Assembly: GCA_030549335.1 (NCBI GenBank) | Contig: CM060191.1 | Coordinates: 5,771,001 to 5,835,000 of the forward strand | Origin: Pontederia crassipes | Taxonomy: Eukaryota > Streptophyta > Magnoliopsida > Commelinales > Pontederiaceae | DNA: 64,000 nucleotides | Reading direction: 5' to 3' | Shown: positions 1 through 10,815 of the stretch, piece after piece | Layout of the letters: every line of letters begins with the position of its first letter | Numbering within the stretch: the first letter of the stretch is position 1 | The notes under the pieces: model-generated | The model's database searches: none | Told to the model about the DNA's origin: nothing | Seen by the model: only the letters and a program-made list of their open reading frames with translations | Translations under genes and position numbers: made by a program

Positions 1-1231
1 AAGGCTCAGAAAGAACATTTTGCTCACTGTCAAGTTTGCAAGATAATTTACACAAGAAGCTAGCAGTTGCATATAGCTTCCGCTCTCCTGACTTGTTTTA
101 CTCGATCAAACCTTGAGGATGTTATGAAAATGTTACAATTATCATGACTTTTAAAATTGTTAGTCACGAGGTAGAACTCCTGAATTTCTTCTATTTAACG
201 TTCAATTATTTCTACCAAGACTTTCTTGTAAATTCCAGAAAGATAAACAACAGAGCAATCGATAATGTGAGTCTAATGACAACATATTCTGGTTTAGAGA
301 CAAAAAACAAAATATTTGTATGGTTCCATCCAGATAACAAAGATACTGTAATTTGTAAACCAAATTGTTTCTATTGTCATCGAAGCATCTTCCATGGAAC
401 GTTATGCAAAAGATGAACATTATGCACCAACTAGTCAACTCTTTCCAGGTCATAGATAGACAAGTAACAAACGGATTCGCAAAGTTCGTATAATTGACAG
501 ACTATTCCAAATATTTCTAAAAAGTACAATCAAGTTCTTTTGGTTTCTCTGAGAACTGGCCATGCACATGTATCTTCTTGGTGTCCTTTCAGCACAAATT
601 ATCCGTTTTATTATACTGCATGAGTTTCTTTTCTTTTCGTTTTTAAAGGATGATTGCCATGCCTTGCAACCATCCAAGTTACTTTTCTTGAAGGCGATAC
701 TTTTCTTTTCTTGAAGACAGTCACTCACCTATTATGAAGAGAAACATCATATGACAGACATGTTAGTGTAGAAGACTGCAATAATATGCTTATTATCACC
801 AGGGCTGGTCGGTATAAAGCGTCGTTACATGTAAGGCTCATCAGTAAAGTCCCAAAAGAGGTAGAGCTAGCAACCAGTACCACAATTATGCAACTCGCAA
901 ATGTTTTTTCTAGTTATACAGTAGAAATTAGGGCAATCAAGCACAAATCAAGGATCCAAATTGTTCACACTTATCACTTTTCTTGATTATCTTTTTACTG
1001 AAAGTCTGAAACTCAGTAGTTTAAGAATGGCAGTAGAGCAGTAGACAAAACAATAGAAGTATACGTGTAATTCAAGTATCAAAGTGCCCTATGCCCAGGA
1101 AACAGAATATGGAAGTGGCACAAACTACAAATAGCATGAGAAGATACAACAATCAAGCAGCTCCCCTATGTACAAATTCTCATCCTCAGATTTTTATCAA
1201 CGGATTCAACCCACTCGAAATGCAAGGCAAA
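1..1231. other. Gene-free stretch downstream of the first minus-strand gene
   Basis: No convincing coding exon was found on either strand. The short ORFs here have no recognisable motif and no splice-supported continuation. The right end probably holds the 3'UTR of the minus-strand gene that stops at 1232. The left edge may contain parts of a gene outside the window. Confidence 0.5.
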
Positions 1232-2109
1232 TCAGTCTATGTTAGTGCCTCTGCCACCGTTGGATTTTGGCTTGTTGGCCCCAATTCTCTTTCCATGTTG
1301 CTTACCCGATATCCTTTGCCTTCAATAGTTGAGTCATACAAAGAGAGCCAAATCAAAAGCTTACCTTGTTCCAATATAAATTGGCAAACTTTCATAAACC
1401 CAACGCTGCATCAAGCATTCATAACATACCTCAGATTTTTTAGTTGAGATGTCAAATCATTTATCTCCAAACCTGAGAGCTTCAGTGAAGACAACGTCCC
1501 GGGCACCTCTTCTGAAACCACCTTCGACAATTTATCAGCTGATGCCGCCAGTTTCCTGAAGGACTGAACTCAAATAGTTAATGCTTCTCATTCCATTGTC
1601 AAACAGAAGAGATAGAGAGGCAACAAAAAGGTTGGGTTTTTTTTCTCTTACAATCAATGCAGCGACAGAAACAATGACCAATGAGACTAATGATCCAAAA
1701 GCCTGGAACGCATAAAACAAATAAGAAAATTCACAGGGAAAAAAGACGTTTTTCCGATCATTAATTGCAAGTTGTACATCTTTGCAAGAGTAAGTTTGCA
1801 TAAAGATCGAAGCTTTACGGACAAATCCAGAGGAGAATTGGCGGAAGTTACCAAAGATAACGGGAAAAGAAGGGCGTAGAGGCCCAATTCCGGATCGCGA
1901 CGCAGCCCTAGATGTGTCCCCTTCAACGGCGGAGGCGAGGACTGCTCGACGAACACCGGGTTCGAGTTCACCGAAGAAAGACCACCCCTTCTGTCGCCGG
2001 CATCAATGGAGAGTCGCACCCTAATGGTTCCCCGACAGGATCGCGGCTGAGGCGGGCGTAGCCTCGCCGGGGCCGCGCGCAGCAGCGGCGGGGACACGGC
2101 GAGGAGCAT
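1232..2109 (-). CDS. Plastid-type single-pass membrane protein, uncharacterised (4 exons)
   Basis: Exons on the minus strand are 2109-1852, 1702-1652, 1563-1430 and 1313-1232. All introns are GT-AG and the frame closes exactly to 174 residues. The first 60 residues are rich in Arg, Pro, Ala and Ser with few acidic residues, like a chloroplast transit peptide. A hydrophobic segment follows (about residues 77-103), created by joining exon 1 (LGLYALLFPLSL) to exon 2 (AFGSLVSLVIVSVAALI). Next comes an amphipathic stretch (KLAASADKLSKVVSEEVPG, then a segment rich in Ser and Leu), and a basic Gly/Lys tail. The layout of one helix followed by a helical amphipathic tail recalls DUF948-type proteins, but I cannot assign a family. 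The frame continuity makes the gene model much surer than the function. Confidence 0.7.
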
Positions 2110-3349
2110 GAGGGAGAACGAACAGGGAGAGAGGCCTCGGAACTAGAGCGACCGGATCGAGACGTTTAACAGATCATTACAATGATCCGAAACCGTTAGA
2201 GATCGGAAACAGTTATGAGGAGAAAAAAAAATGGAGGATTCGGGTTCGAGTTATAATAACGGGTCTTTCATCCGCGTGCATTTAAGTTTTTTCTTTTTTC
2301 AAGGAAATGTTTTCCTTTGTCAAAGGAAATAAAAAATTGAACGTAAATTCGAGGAGGAAAACAAATTTTAATCTCGAATGTTCCTATTTTCAATATATAT
2401 ACATAATTGATTTATATTTTTTCCCTAACACATTTAAAGACTAAGTACAAATATTGTTATATGATATATTTTTCCATGTCATGAATTTTCCATTTCTTTA
2501 TGCTAATCATGTAATATAAATTTTGAATATTAACAACTCACACACAATGACCATCATGGTGAGAAAAAAAAAAGATTATTGGAAACTATTGGATGCTTTG
2601 TAAAATTGTGCCATAAATGATCGAAAACTATTTGGTGCTTTGTAAAATTGTGCCATAATGGGTACTATATAAAATTTGTTGCTCAATGAAAATTTATGTT
2701 TGATGTTTGGTAATGTTATATTTGTATGGAGTTGTTGCTTTAATATGAATTTTTTATAGTGTTTGATGATATTTGTCCAAATCACGAATTTAGGAGACCG
2801 CTTCAAAGACATTAAATAAGTTTATGAATTTATTTTTCATTTTTTACTTTAATCAATCAACATTTAATTATATATAAGCAAAAATTTTGAATACAATAAA
2901 CTTAATCTTAAGAAAAGTAGATTATTCAATATTCCATAATTTATGAGTTATGCACTTAATTTAAATTATATATATATATATATACACTAATATCAACTAT
3001 TAGGTTCATGTCAATATTCATGTTTATACACAAAATAATCATTAAACAACCATCAATCATTTCGTCATCATCATCATGGAATAAATGGACAATTATCTCA
3101 TATGTATCCTTATTTTTCATAATTAATTTCATAAAATTATTTCTCTCTCAATTTTAGGATTAAATAACAAAACATCATTGTTTTTTAACATTATAAACTT
3201 AAAACTTTTGATTTAATTATTATTATACTTACAAATCCTATATAATATAAACTTATTGTTGGATTTAACTTCAAATTTAAATTCCTAAGCCTAATATAAT
3301 CCCAATTCTTTTTTCAACTAAAATTTATCTTTCCTTATTTACTAATATC
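2110..3349. other. Promoter side of the first gene, then AT-rich spacer
   Basis: The first hundred bases upstream of the minus-strand ATG are GC-rich and probably 5'UTR or promoter. Beyond about 2300 the sequence is AT-rich with no coding signal. A degenerate duplication at 2580-2660 repeats a block containing GCTTTGTAAAATTGTGCCAT twice, about 43 bases apart. A short TA run lies near 2970. Confidence 0.5.
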
Positions 3350-3354
3350 TTATC

Positions 3355-5748
3355 TGTAACGTGTACAATTTTCATAAGGCAATTTAGAGAATAAATTGGG
3401 ATTTAATGCCATTAATAGAGAATTCAAATCGAATTAAAAAAGGAAACATTAAGAATGAGAACGACAATTTCTCTCCTGATCGTGCCCCACGATCGGGCGG
3501 CCGATCCTGTAAAAGGAGGACGCGAGGGAGACCACGCCCCTTGGATGCACAGCCAGCCGCCATCCCTCCGTCTCCCTTCTTCTTCGTCGACCGTCGAACG
3601 ACGAGCGAACGACCAGAGACAGCGCGACTCCAGCGATCGTCCGGCGCGCCTCCATGACCAATCGACGTGCACGGACACCTCAACGACGTGAGCAAGGATC
3701 AGGCGCACCTCCAGCACCGACCAAGGACGATCGATAATCGACGGACGATGAGAAAACGGTCGGCAAACTCATTTGAACGGAAATAGAGGTACCTTAGCGT
3801 CTTAAATCCTTAGACGAAGAAATAGTGATCGTTTGATATGAAAGATTAGTCTATTATGATTCTGAGATTGTTACCTATATTTTTTGTATTCATGTTGAAC
3901 CGATTTGATGGCCGAAAGGTCGCCGGAATTGTAAAGAAAACCTGGCGGCTCTATTTTATTGATAAGACCGATCGACCGATATTATCAAACGGTCGATCGG
4001 TCCCCACACAGACCTCACAAGAGTTTGTATCGATCGGTCGATCGGCCTCACCACGGCGGTCGATCGATTTATTCATCAACGGACAAATTTGACTTCATGA
4101 CCGGACGACCGAACCCCCCGACCGGTTGACCGATCCGACGCGCAGTGCACGTCCGCATGATGTTGCAACTGGTCGACCGGCCTATGTGAGCGGTCGATCG
4201 GCCTATGTGAGCGGTCGACCGATCCACAGATCAACCATGAACACGGCCGACAAATCCAAGAGGACCGATCGACCAGTGCCAGAGAAACGGTCGACCGATC
4301 CATCGGGAACAGTCGACCGATCCGATAAAGAGAAACGGTCGACCGGTCTACCAGGAGCGGTCGACCGGTCCGATAGTCAGACCCATTGGTCTGATCTAAT
4401 CGGATTGACCCACGTCAGATCATAACCGAGACTCAAACTAGCTCACCTATATTGACCGAGTCCTATTGTATAGAGATAATGCTCAGTTGGGTCATAAATT
4501 ATAGATTTCATGATAACCAAAGACAAATAAAGTAAAGACAAAGACATGAGATTACTATGTGCCGCCCCCAAAGTTTAAAGTAAAGATCAGAGTTAAAGTA
4601 AAGGAGGGATGGGTAGTTAGCTGAGGAGACAACGAAGCTATTGGTCTTCAACGACCACTATTTCTGAAATTTCGAGTCTTCTCCCACCTGTATCTCGAAT
4701 GAAGGGTGATACAATGGTCACACTCCTTCTCCTATAGATTATTGTATTGTGCCAGAGGGACATGTAGCTAGCTGAAGAGACAGTGAACCTACAGGTTTCT
4801 TAATTGACCACTGTTCCTAAATTGTAGGATTTCTTCCACCTACCTTTCGAACTATGTGAGATATTAACACCCGCCCCTTTTTCCTTTTATGGACTTACTG
4901 GCTTCAGAAATTCAGAGAGGCACCTCTAGTATCATAACCTAATAAAGTCGAACTCGTATATGACAACTAATTTTAAGGATATTATAGTAATGTAAAAGAC
5001 GTAATACAACTCATGGTAAAGTAAGATAAAGTAAGCAATGTAAAGCATAGTACTCAAAAGTAAAGCAGAGAACATTGTAAAGTAAAGTATAGTGCAGTAA
5101 CGAATATAGTACAAAAAAGTATGGATTATTGTATGGTAAAGATAATGTAGAACAAAGACAAAGTATAGTCATTGTAAAGAATAAAGTACTAATATTGATA
5201 TTGTCACAGGATGATGTATTGATTCATTATAGTCAATGCATAGAAATCAGAGTATCGTATTGTTCATCTTTGATATATTGATTTCATAATTATCATTGAT
5301 ATTTATTTCACCATCTATTTGCTATTGTACTGGGCTTTTGCCAGGTGAGAATGCTAACTGATGAGGTGTTGGAGGGCACAGAGCTTGAAAGAGACTGTAC
5401 ATTACTGTTTTTATCATCAAGCTTACTTCAGTTGAATTCAGTGTTATGATTTTTATGTTATCCATAAACATCAAGTTATTCCGCTTATCAAATTCCTTCC
5501 ACTTATTGAACTTCTTGAGATTTATGATCTCTTATCATCTTATTATCACATATATGGGTGAATCATGCCTTGATATTTCGACTAATGAACTTTCGCATTA
5601 AAGTCCTTTATTATATTATATCATAATATTGATGCCACGTGTACATTTTGTTGAATGGTCACGGTCTTAGTACAATAGGCAGTGTAGCGCCTCTCAGGAT
5701 CAACCTGACTGCCTACGTGACAGGAGAGGCAATTTTGAGAGTGTTGCA
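3355..5748. mobile_element. Solo LTR, Ty3/gypsy-like, with 5-bp target duplication
   Basis: The element runs from TGTAAC to GTTGCA, a near-perfect inverted terminal pair starting TG and ending CA. It is bounded by an exact 5-bp direct repeat TTATC (3350-3354 and 5749-5753). Its length is 2394 bp. No primer-binding site, polypurine tract, gag or pol lies inside, so this is a single LTR left by recombination. The first 1.1 kb is GC-rich and contains a cluster of GGTCGACCGG-like palindromes (3960-4390); the rest is AT-rich. Long LTRs with TGTAAC ends suit a Ty3/gypsy chromovirus-type element, but the lineage is inferred. Age cannot be dated from one LTR; the intact target duplication argues against great age. 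Confidence 0.75.
3960..4390. repeat. Cluster of CGGTCGACCG-type palindromic motifs inside the solo LTR
   Basis: About a dozen or more degenerate copies of a 10-12 bp self-complementary motif (CGGTCGACCG, CGGTCGATCG, GACCGATCGACC) occur in about 430 bp. They are separated by short unrelated spacers, some of which are themselves repeated (CCTATGTGAG twice). The short ORFs reading through this cluster (Asp-Arg-Ser-rich) are a by-product of the repeat. Confidence 0.7.
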
Positions 5749-5753
5749 TTATC

Positions 5754-6079
5754 TAACTATATTTTTATTCCCTTTCAAATTCTACTCATATTTCCTTTTA
5801 ATCCTTTAATATTATTATATTAATTATTAAAAGTGAACATCACAAAATTTATGTGTGTTTGTGATTGTGTAATGATCAAATCAGACATCATGCATATCCT
5901 TCTTTTATCATTCATATCAAATCATATATTATGTAAAAATATAAATACAACTTTAATAATATCATTTATAAATAGAAATATTTCATTACATTGACATTTT
6001 TAAAAAGCAACAAAACAATGGAATATAATAACTTAAACAATAAATTTTTAAAAAATAATATATATATATATCATTTTCA
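5754..6079. other. AT-rich spacer next to the solo LTR
   Basis: Low-complexity AT-rich DNA with a short TA run near 6060. No gene is seen. Confidence 0.4.
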
Positions 6080-6700
6080 GAAAATTTTGCATTATCATGA
6101 TCTTCAACAGGACTCATTTCTTTACCAAACTCAAACTTTTCCCATTAAGAGTCATCATTAAGCTTTGTACAATCTTAATTGTTGTTTCTTTTTATGAAAT
6201 TATGTAAAGCCAAAATTGCAACAATATCATCTCTTTGACTTTAAAAACTGTAACTTTGCATGTTTTTCATGGTATTCCATTTCTTTTTCCAAACCCATTT
6301 TTTTAATTTACACTTCTCAAAGATGAATGAGTGTGATTATAAATGTGTCAATCCTTAAAATTAGATAAATGACACCATAAATCTTGATAAGACCTTAAAT
6401 TTTCTTTAGTTTCTTAATATCACCAGTTATTAAAATTATTTTTCTATAAATTTAAATTCTTCTAGACAACCATACAAAAATATCTAATTATAAATGGTAG
6501 AACAAAGTTTGCCATTATTAATGCCTTTGTTGAGCGAGAAAAAAAATATTGGATCATTGGTAGCCTTAGAGAAGATATTAAAATAATGTCATAAAAACAA
6601 ATGTAACTTGCATATCAATATTATGAGGCCACTACATTTTGAGAAGGAAAACTTTTAATTTTTATAATAATATCTCATCACTAGTCCGAATACAAATTTA
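6080..6700 (-). pseudogene. PIF/Harbinger transposase relic (C-terminal part)
   Basis: On the minus strand, about 6325-6185 reads in one frame as HSFIFEKC...KKWVWKKKWN, then MKNMQSYSF, a stop, and DDIVAILALHNFIKRNN. This follows the end of plant PIF/Harbinger transposases, where an HSSLRNVIER-like block is followed by a GVWK-W block, a MP-Y-F block and an IV-A-ALHNFI block. Further upstream on the same strand (about 6650-6580) a SQNVVAS-like piece fits the block after the first catalytic Asp of the same family. Stops and frame changes are frequent, so the copy is dead. The terminal repeats were not located. These are plain cut-and-paste DNA transposons. Confidence 0.6.
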
Positions 6701-7480
6701 TAGTTAGTATTTATACAATATTTTAAAATATTAAGTAATAATACTAAACTAAATAAAATCAAACTAAAAAAATTGAACAATGTCATACCTTGAAATGAAA
6801 CGTATATGTTATACTAGACCTATTTTATTTCATACATCTTTAATTTTTCTTGCCAATTGGTACTATAATATGAGTCTTCATTCAAAGATTTTTTTTTTTC
6901 AACAATAACATTTTTATCTGCATCCTTGTTTATTGTAAATAGGAGTATTCCCAAGGTGAAAAAATAAAACTAGAGATGTTATGTGCATTGATGCATCTGC
7001 AATATACATAAACATGGTAATCTATTTACCTTTGTACTAATGAGCAAGATACTTATTAGCCCTTACCCAAACTAATGATTTTGCTTAAATAATTTTCAAT
7101 ATTTGTACATAAAAAGCGGGCAATTGAATGGAGTATAGAAATATGAATAAAGTAACAAGTTTAACTTGATCATTTTAAACAATTTTTTCTTTATCATTTT
7201 AACTTGTCGTTTCACTGTCATTTGTTAATATCAAGTTACCAGCAATTGATTTATTAGCTCGATCGTTAGTTAAGGTCACATAAAAAAAACTTAGAAAAAT
7301 TTAGAAGGTGACGAAGAAAAATTTAATTATTGAATTTGGTTCTTAACAAGATTGTGCCCATGTTAGTAATCTTGAATTTAATTTCTAAAATTATTAATTT
7401 ATTAAGATTTGTTTTAAGGTGTTAAGATCGATGAATTTAAATTGAAAATGAAATTCACTTCCTTGACCATAAAAGAAATG
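6701..7480. other. AT-rich spacer, no gene seen
   Basis: AT-rich DNA next to the Harbinger relic. It may include the undefined 5' part of that element. No open frame with recognisable content was found. Confidence 0.4.
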
Positions 7481-7484
7481 ATAA

Positions 7485-8690
7485 ATTACACCAAATGCCC
7501 TTCAATTTTGAAAGTTTTCCGGTCACTCCATTGACGCGATGATGTTCTCTCTCCACCACGCAAGAGAGCATCCCACATGGCACTAGCATGCATACTCCAC
7601 TAAGCAAATTAATATACAAAATAAAAATATGAAATCATAAAATAAAAATATAATAATAAAAAATTAAAAAAAGTTTTCTCCTCTCCTCACCGCCCCCACC
7701 CCTCTCCTCATCGGTGACGGAGAAGATAAGGGGAAATGGGCGACGTCCCCTCCCCGCACGCACAGAGGCCCGCCTCCCCTTCTCTTCTCACTCATCAGAG
7801 AAGAGAGGGGGAGGCAGCCCTCCTCCTCTATGCGATTGTCGGCACACGCAGAGAAGGGGGCCTCGCCCTCCCCTCCTTTTGAGACCTTCAGTGCTCGTCG
7901 AAGGATGCGGAGGGAGGGAGTCCTTTCTCTGCGTCGGAGGGCGCAGGTTTCTCTGCTCGTCGATCAGTCGAAGCTCGTGGGGGTGATGCCCCCTTTTGCA
8001 TTGCCTACGTGCACCGACGACGCACGCAACGCAAAAGGGGGGGGGGAGGGGTCGCCTCCCGTGAGCTCGTCGGAGCTCGCAAGGGTGGTGACGCCCCCCT
8101 TTTGCATTGCTTGCGTGCACTGTGAGCTCGTGGGGGGTGACACTCTCCCTTTTTGCGCTGCTTGCGTGCGTTGACGACGCTCGCAGTCGATGGAGAAGCC
8201 CGAGGGCAGAGGGCGGCCGTCATTGAGGAGGCAATCGTCATGGCCCATGCGGCGAAAGACGTGGGGGTCTACCAGGCGGCCGGAGCTGAACCAACCATAG
8301 CTTAGGTGGATGTTTGTCATTTGGTACGTTGCCGGTTGCGCAAAGGTTGAGGGCCTACACGGTGAATGTGGGAATGCCGCTAGGCATCGACGCCATTGAC
8401 TTTTAATTGGTATAGTACATAGATACTTGGTTGCTTCTAGTGGTACTCGAGGGCGAGCTTCGGCTGGCGAGCTCAAGGGGAACGACACCCACCCTCCTTT
8501 TGCGCTGCGTGCATCGCTGGCCTCTCTTCTCCATCGCCGGTGAGGAGAGGGGTCAGCCCCCCCCCCCAACGCTCAAGCGATCCCTACCAAGCGATCCCTA
8601 CCGGCGAGGATATCGGAGAGAGAGGAGGGATCTCTCCTCTTTTTTTAAAAAAAAGAAATATTATTATTATTTATTTTATATTTATTTTAT
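7485..8690. repeat. GC-rich repeat block with inverted AT-rich shoulders (non-autonomous element candidate)
   Basis: A GC-rich core (about 7675-8640) sits abruptly between AT-rich shoulders. Its edges are imperfect inverted copies: TTAAAAAAAG then a CTCCTCTCC-like stretch at 7665-7690, and the reverse near 8625-8655. Inside, a unit containing TTTTGC(A/G)TTGC with a G-run recurs several times around 7990-8170 on both strands. Overlapping ORFs in all frames are low-complexity by-products. The left shoulder begins with AAATTACAC, a string also found at the left edge of the element at 25470, which suggests one family. The exact ends and target duplication were not established. Confidence 0.45.
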
Positions 8691-8884
8691 TTTTTTAATA
8701 ATTTATTAATTATGAGATATTTCTTAAAATAAATTATATGACGAAGAATATAAATTGGAGCGTATTATCCTAAAAGAAATGATGTAAATGCGTTTGCAGC
8801 ACTTGCACGGGCATGCAAACAAACACGCGGAAGAAAATAATGGAAAGAATCGACTGGTGGCGTGGAGTGTTCCACTGGTTGGTG

Positions 8885-8892
8885 CCTTATCC
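8885..8892 (-). promoter_or_regulatory. I-box-like GGATAAGG motif upstream of the rubredoxin gene
   Basis: GGATAAGG on the minus strand lies about 170 bp before the rubredoxin ATG. GATAAG I-boxes are common in light-regulated plant promoters, which fits a thylakoid protein. It is a short motif that can occur by chance. Confidence 0.3.
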
Positions 8893-9058
8893 ACCACAGG
8901 CTCCTTCTCCCAAGCGTTTGAGAGAGAGCATATGCCTGCCATGGATCCCCATCTCCATGTCGATTCCTGTGGCCTCCTCTCCAGAGTTTTAGGGATAGCG
9001 CCCTGAGGAGAAGTGGCGCGGGAACCAGAGGAACGAGAAGAAGCGAAGGGCGGCTCCA

Positions 9059-9715
9059 ATGGCTTCCACAACAACAAGGCTCACCACCTTCTCCTTCCAC
9101 CACAACCACCACTCGACTCAGAAGCACAGAAGCAAAACCAGCCTCCCCTGCGCCTTCCATGGACACAAGCTCCCAATCTTCACACACTCATCGCAGAAGT
9201 CCGACAGCAGTCCCTTCAAGGTCTCCTCCATTGACCTCTCCAACAAAGAGGACAAGCTCCCCACTGCTGCTCTGTCTGATGACAGCATCGTCGGCGCCGG
9301 TGACAGCCCCGTTGACACAGAAGTGCCGCCGCCCCCTTACGCGGCGGAGGAAGAAGAGCAGACGCCGCAAAACATCGATCCCCGGAGGCTGGAGGAGCGA
9401 TTCGCGGTGCTAAACACCGGCATCTACGAGTGCCGCTCCTGCGGATACCGCTACAACGAGGCCGTCGGCGACCCCACGTACCCGCTGCCGCCGGGGTACC
9501 AGTTCGCGAAGCTGCCGGACGACTGGCGGTGCCCGACGTGCGGGGCGGCGCAGTCCTTCTTCGTGAGCAAGAGCATGGAGATCGCAGGGTTCGTCCAGAA
9601 CCAGCAGTACGGGCTCGGCGGCAACACCTTGACCTCCGGGCAGAAGGCGCTCCTCATCTACGGCAGCCTGCTGTTCTTCTTCGCGCTCTTCCTCAGCGGC
9701 TATTTCCTGCAATGA
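9059..9715 (+). CDS. Chloroplast rubredoxin-like membrane protein (RBD1 type)
   Basis: A single-exon ORF of 218 residues. The first 50 or so residues are rich in Ser, Thr, His and Lys, like a transit peptide. An acidic linker follows (85-105). The rubredoxin iron site is intact: C125-x2-C128 (ECRSCGY) and C158-x2-C161 (RCPTCG), with the usual GDP and PPG spacing between. The C-terminus is one hydrophobic helix (about 197-216). This is the design of plant and algal RBD1-type rubredoxins, thylakoid proteins needed for photosystem II assembly. The family role is known from green algae and Arabidopsis; the function here is inferred. The ATG at 9059 is preferred because the transit peptide starts there with MAS. 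ENH1-type paralogues are the alternative. Confidence 0.9.
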   Translation: MASTTTRLTTFSFHHNHHSTQKHRSKTSLPCAFHGHKLPIFTHSSQKSDSSPFKVSSIDLSNKEDKLPTAALSDDSIVGAGDSPVDTEVPPPPYAAEEEEQTPQNIDPRRLEERFAVLNTGIYECRSCGYRYNEAVGDPTYPLPPGYQFAKLPDDWRCPTCGAAQSFFVSKSMEIAGFVQNQQYGLGGNTLTSGQKALLIYGSLLFFFALFLSGYFLQ

Positions 9716-10170
9716 GCTGCCGGTACAGGCAGGCAGCATGTACTGTGGCCGTTGTATCAAGCTTAAATTTTGATACTATAATCCTCTCTCTCTTTCTCTC
9801 TCGTGTAATCCATTCGCTGTTCTGGAATATTGGAAAAGGAAAATTGTGTTGCACTCGATGCCTCTGAGAGTTGACTTTGCTGATTGAATTTTGCAACATC
9901 GATTGAATTTTTCAATTCTTTTGTTTGTTGATATCAGAAGTAATCAGCCATAATTAACATCTTACCTTGTGAATCGCAGCTGATGAACCGACTTCAAGGT
10001 TATCTTTCTAATTCGTGTTCCACTTTTTTGTTCTCAGCGTCTCCCGAGATTCAATCAGAAACGGTGACATGTACAGTTGACATTCCTACCAATTTGTTGT
10101 TGCAAACTTCAGATATTCAGATACTTGATCTTTTGATATCCTGTACATTGTTATAAATATATGGGGCTCT
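9716..10170. other. 3' side of the rubredoxin gene, no further gene seen
   Basis: Probable 3'UTR with a CT-rich stretch near 9780-9805, then spacer DNA. No coding signal. Confidence 0.4.
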
Positions 10171-10401
10171 TCATGGTGGAGTTGGCCGTGGCTGGAAGCC
10201 ATTGCCGGCCAAGAACACATGGTCATAGTTAATTTTACACTGGAGATTCGCAATATATGTTTTAATGAAGTAACCCGGATCAGAAGAACTCTGCAACAAC
10301 CCAAAAAGTTCACGGCGGCTCAACCTCAGTTCTCTTTGTCCGTCTCTTAAGTCCAGAATATGAACCTCAGGATGCAGCTGCTTGATTTCGACCTTGTACA
10401 T
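10171..10401 (-). pseudogene. Possible fragment of a DUF676-type lipase/serine esterase gene
   Basis: A 76-residue minus-strand ORF contains YFIKTYIANLQCKINYDHVF. This loosely resembles the FI-x(n)-AN-YDHMVGW part of plant DUF676 alpha/beta hydrolases. After YDHVF a shift to another frame would be needed to continue. No catalytic Ser or GHSLGG block is nearby. The match is short and was made from memory, so it may be fortuitous. If real, it is an isolated exon remnant between two intact plus-strand genes. Confidence 0.2.
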
Positions 10402-10716
10402 GATTCATAAATGGATATTCACAAGAATGTGGGTATGAGAATTTGAAGGGCCTATCAGATAAACAGATTAAGCATCGTGGAACTGGAACTAGTTAATAAG
10501 CAGCAGTTACATTTTCTATGACGCAGAAGCCCAAACGGATACGTAAACCTGACAAAGAGACGTTATCAGACATACAATATCCAAAGTTCCAAACTAAGAT
10601 TGTCTTGGCTTTTTTGTATGTCAACTCAGACAAAAAAAAACCTCCTCATATTTCCTCCAATAACTCAAACCTTTCGCCTTCATCTTCGTACCATAAACTC
10701 ACAGTTCATCTACGAG

Positions 10717-10723
10717 TATATAA
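10717..10723 (+). promoter_or_regulatory. TATA box of the EC1-like gene
   Basis: TATATAA lies 93 bp before the ATG of the EC1-like gene, a fitting distance for a plant TATA box plus a short 5'UTR. Confidence 0.5.
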
Positions 10724-10815
10724 TGCAAACATGTACAAACCTCCATGCAACAGAAGTAAGCAAAGCAATCAACACGATCGACCACAAGTTCCATCAGCAT
10801 TTGGCACACTGCTCC

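Noticed and set aside
3384-4425. ORFs inside the first solo LTR
   Set aside because: They are products of GC-rich LTR sequence and the repeated palindrome. No gag, pol or host motif.
7714-8709. Overlapping ORFs of 78-201 codons on both strands
   Set aside because: They overlap in up to four frames, are low in complexity (Pro, Arg, Ser, Gly) and follow the internal repeats of a GC-rich block. No domain is visible.
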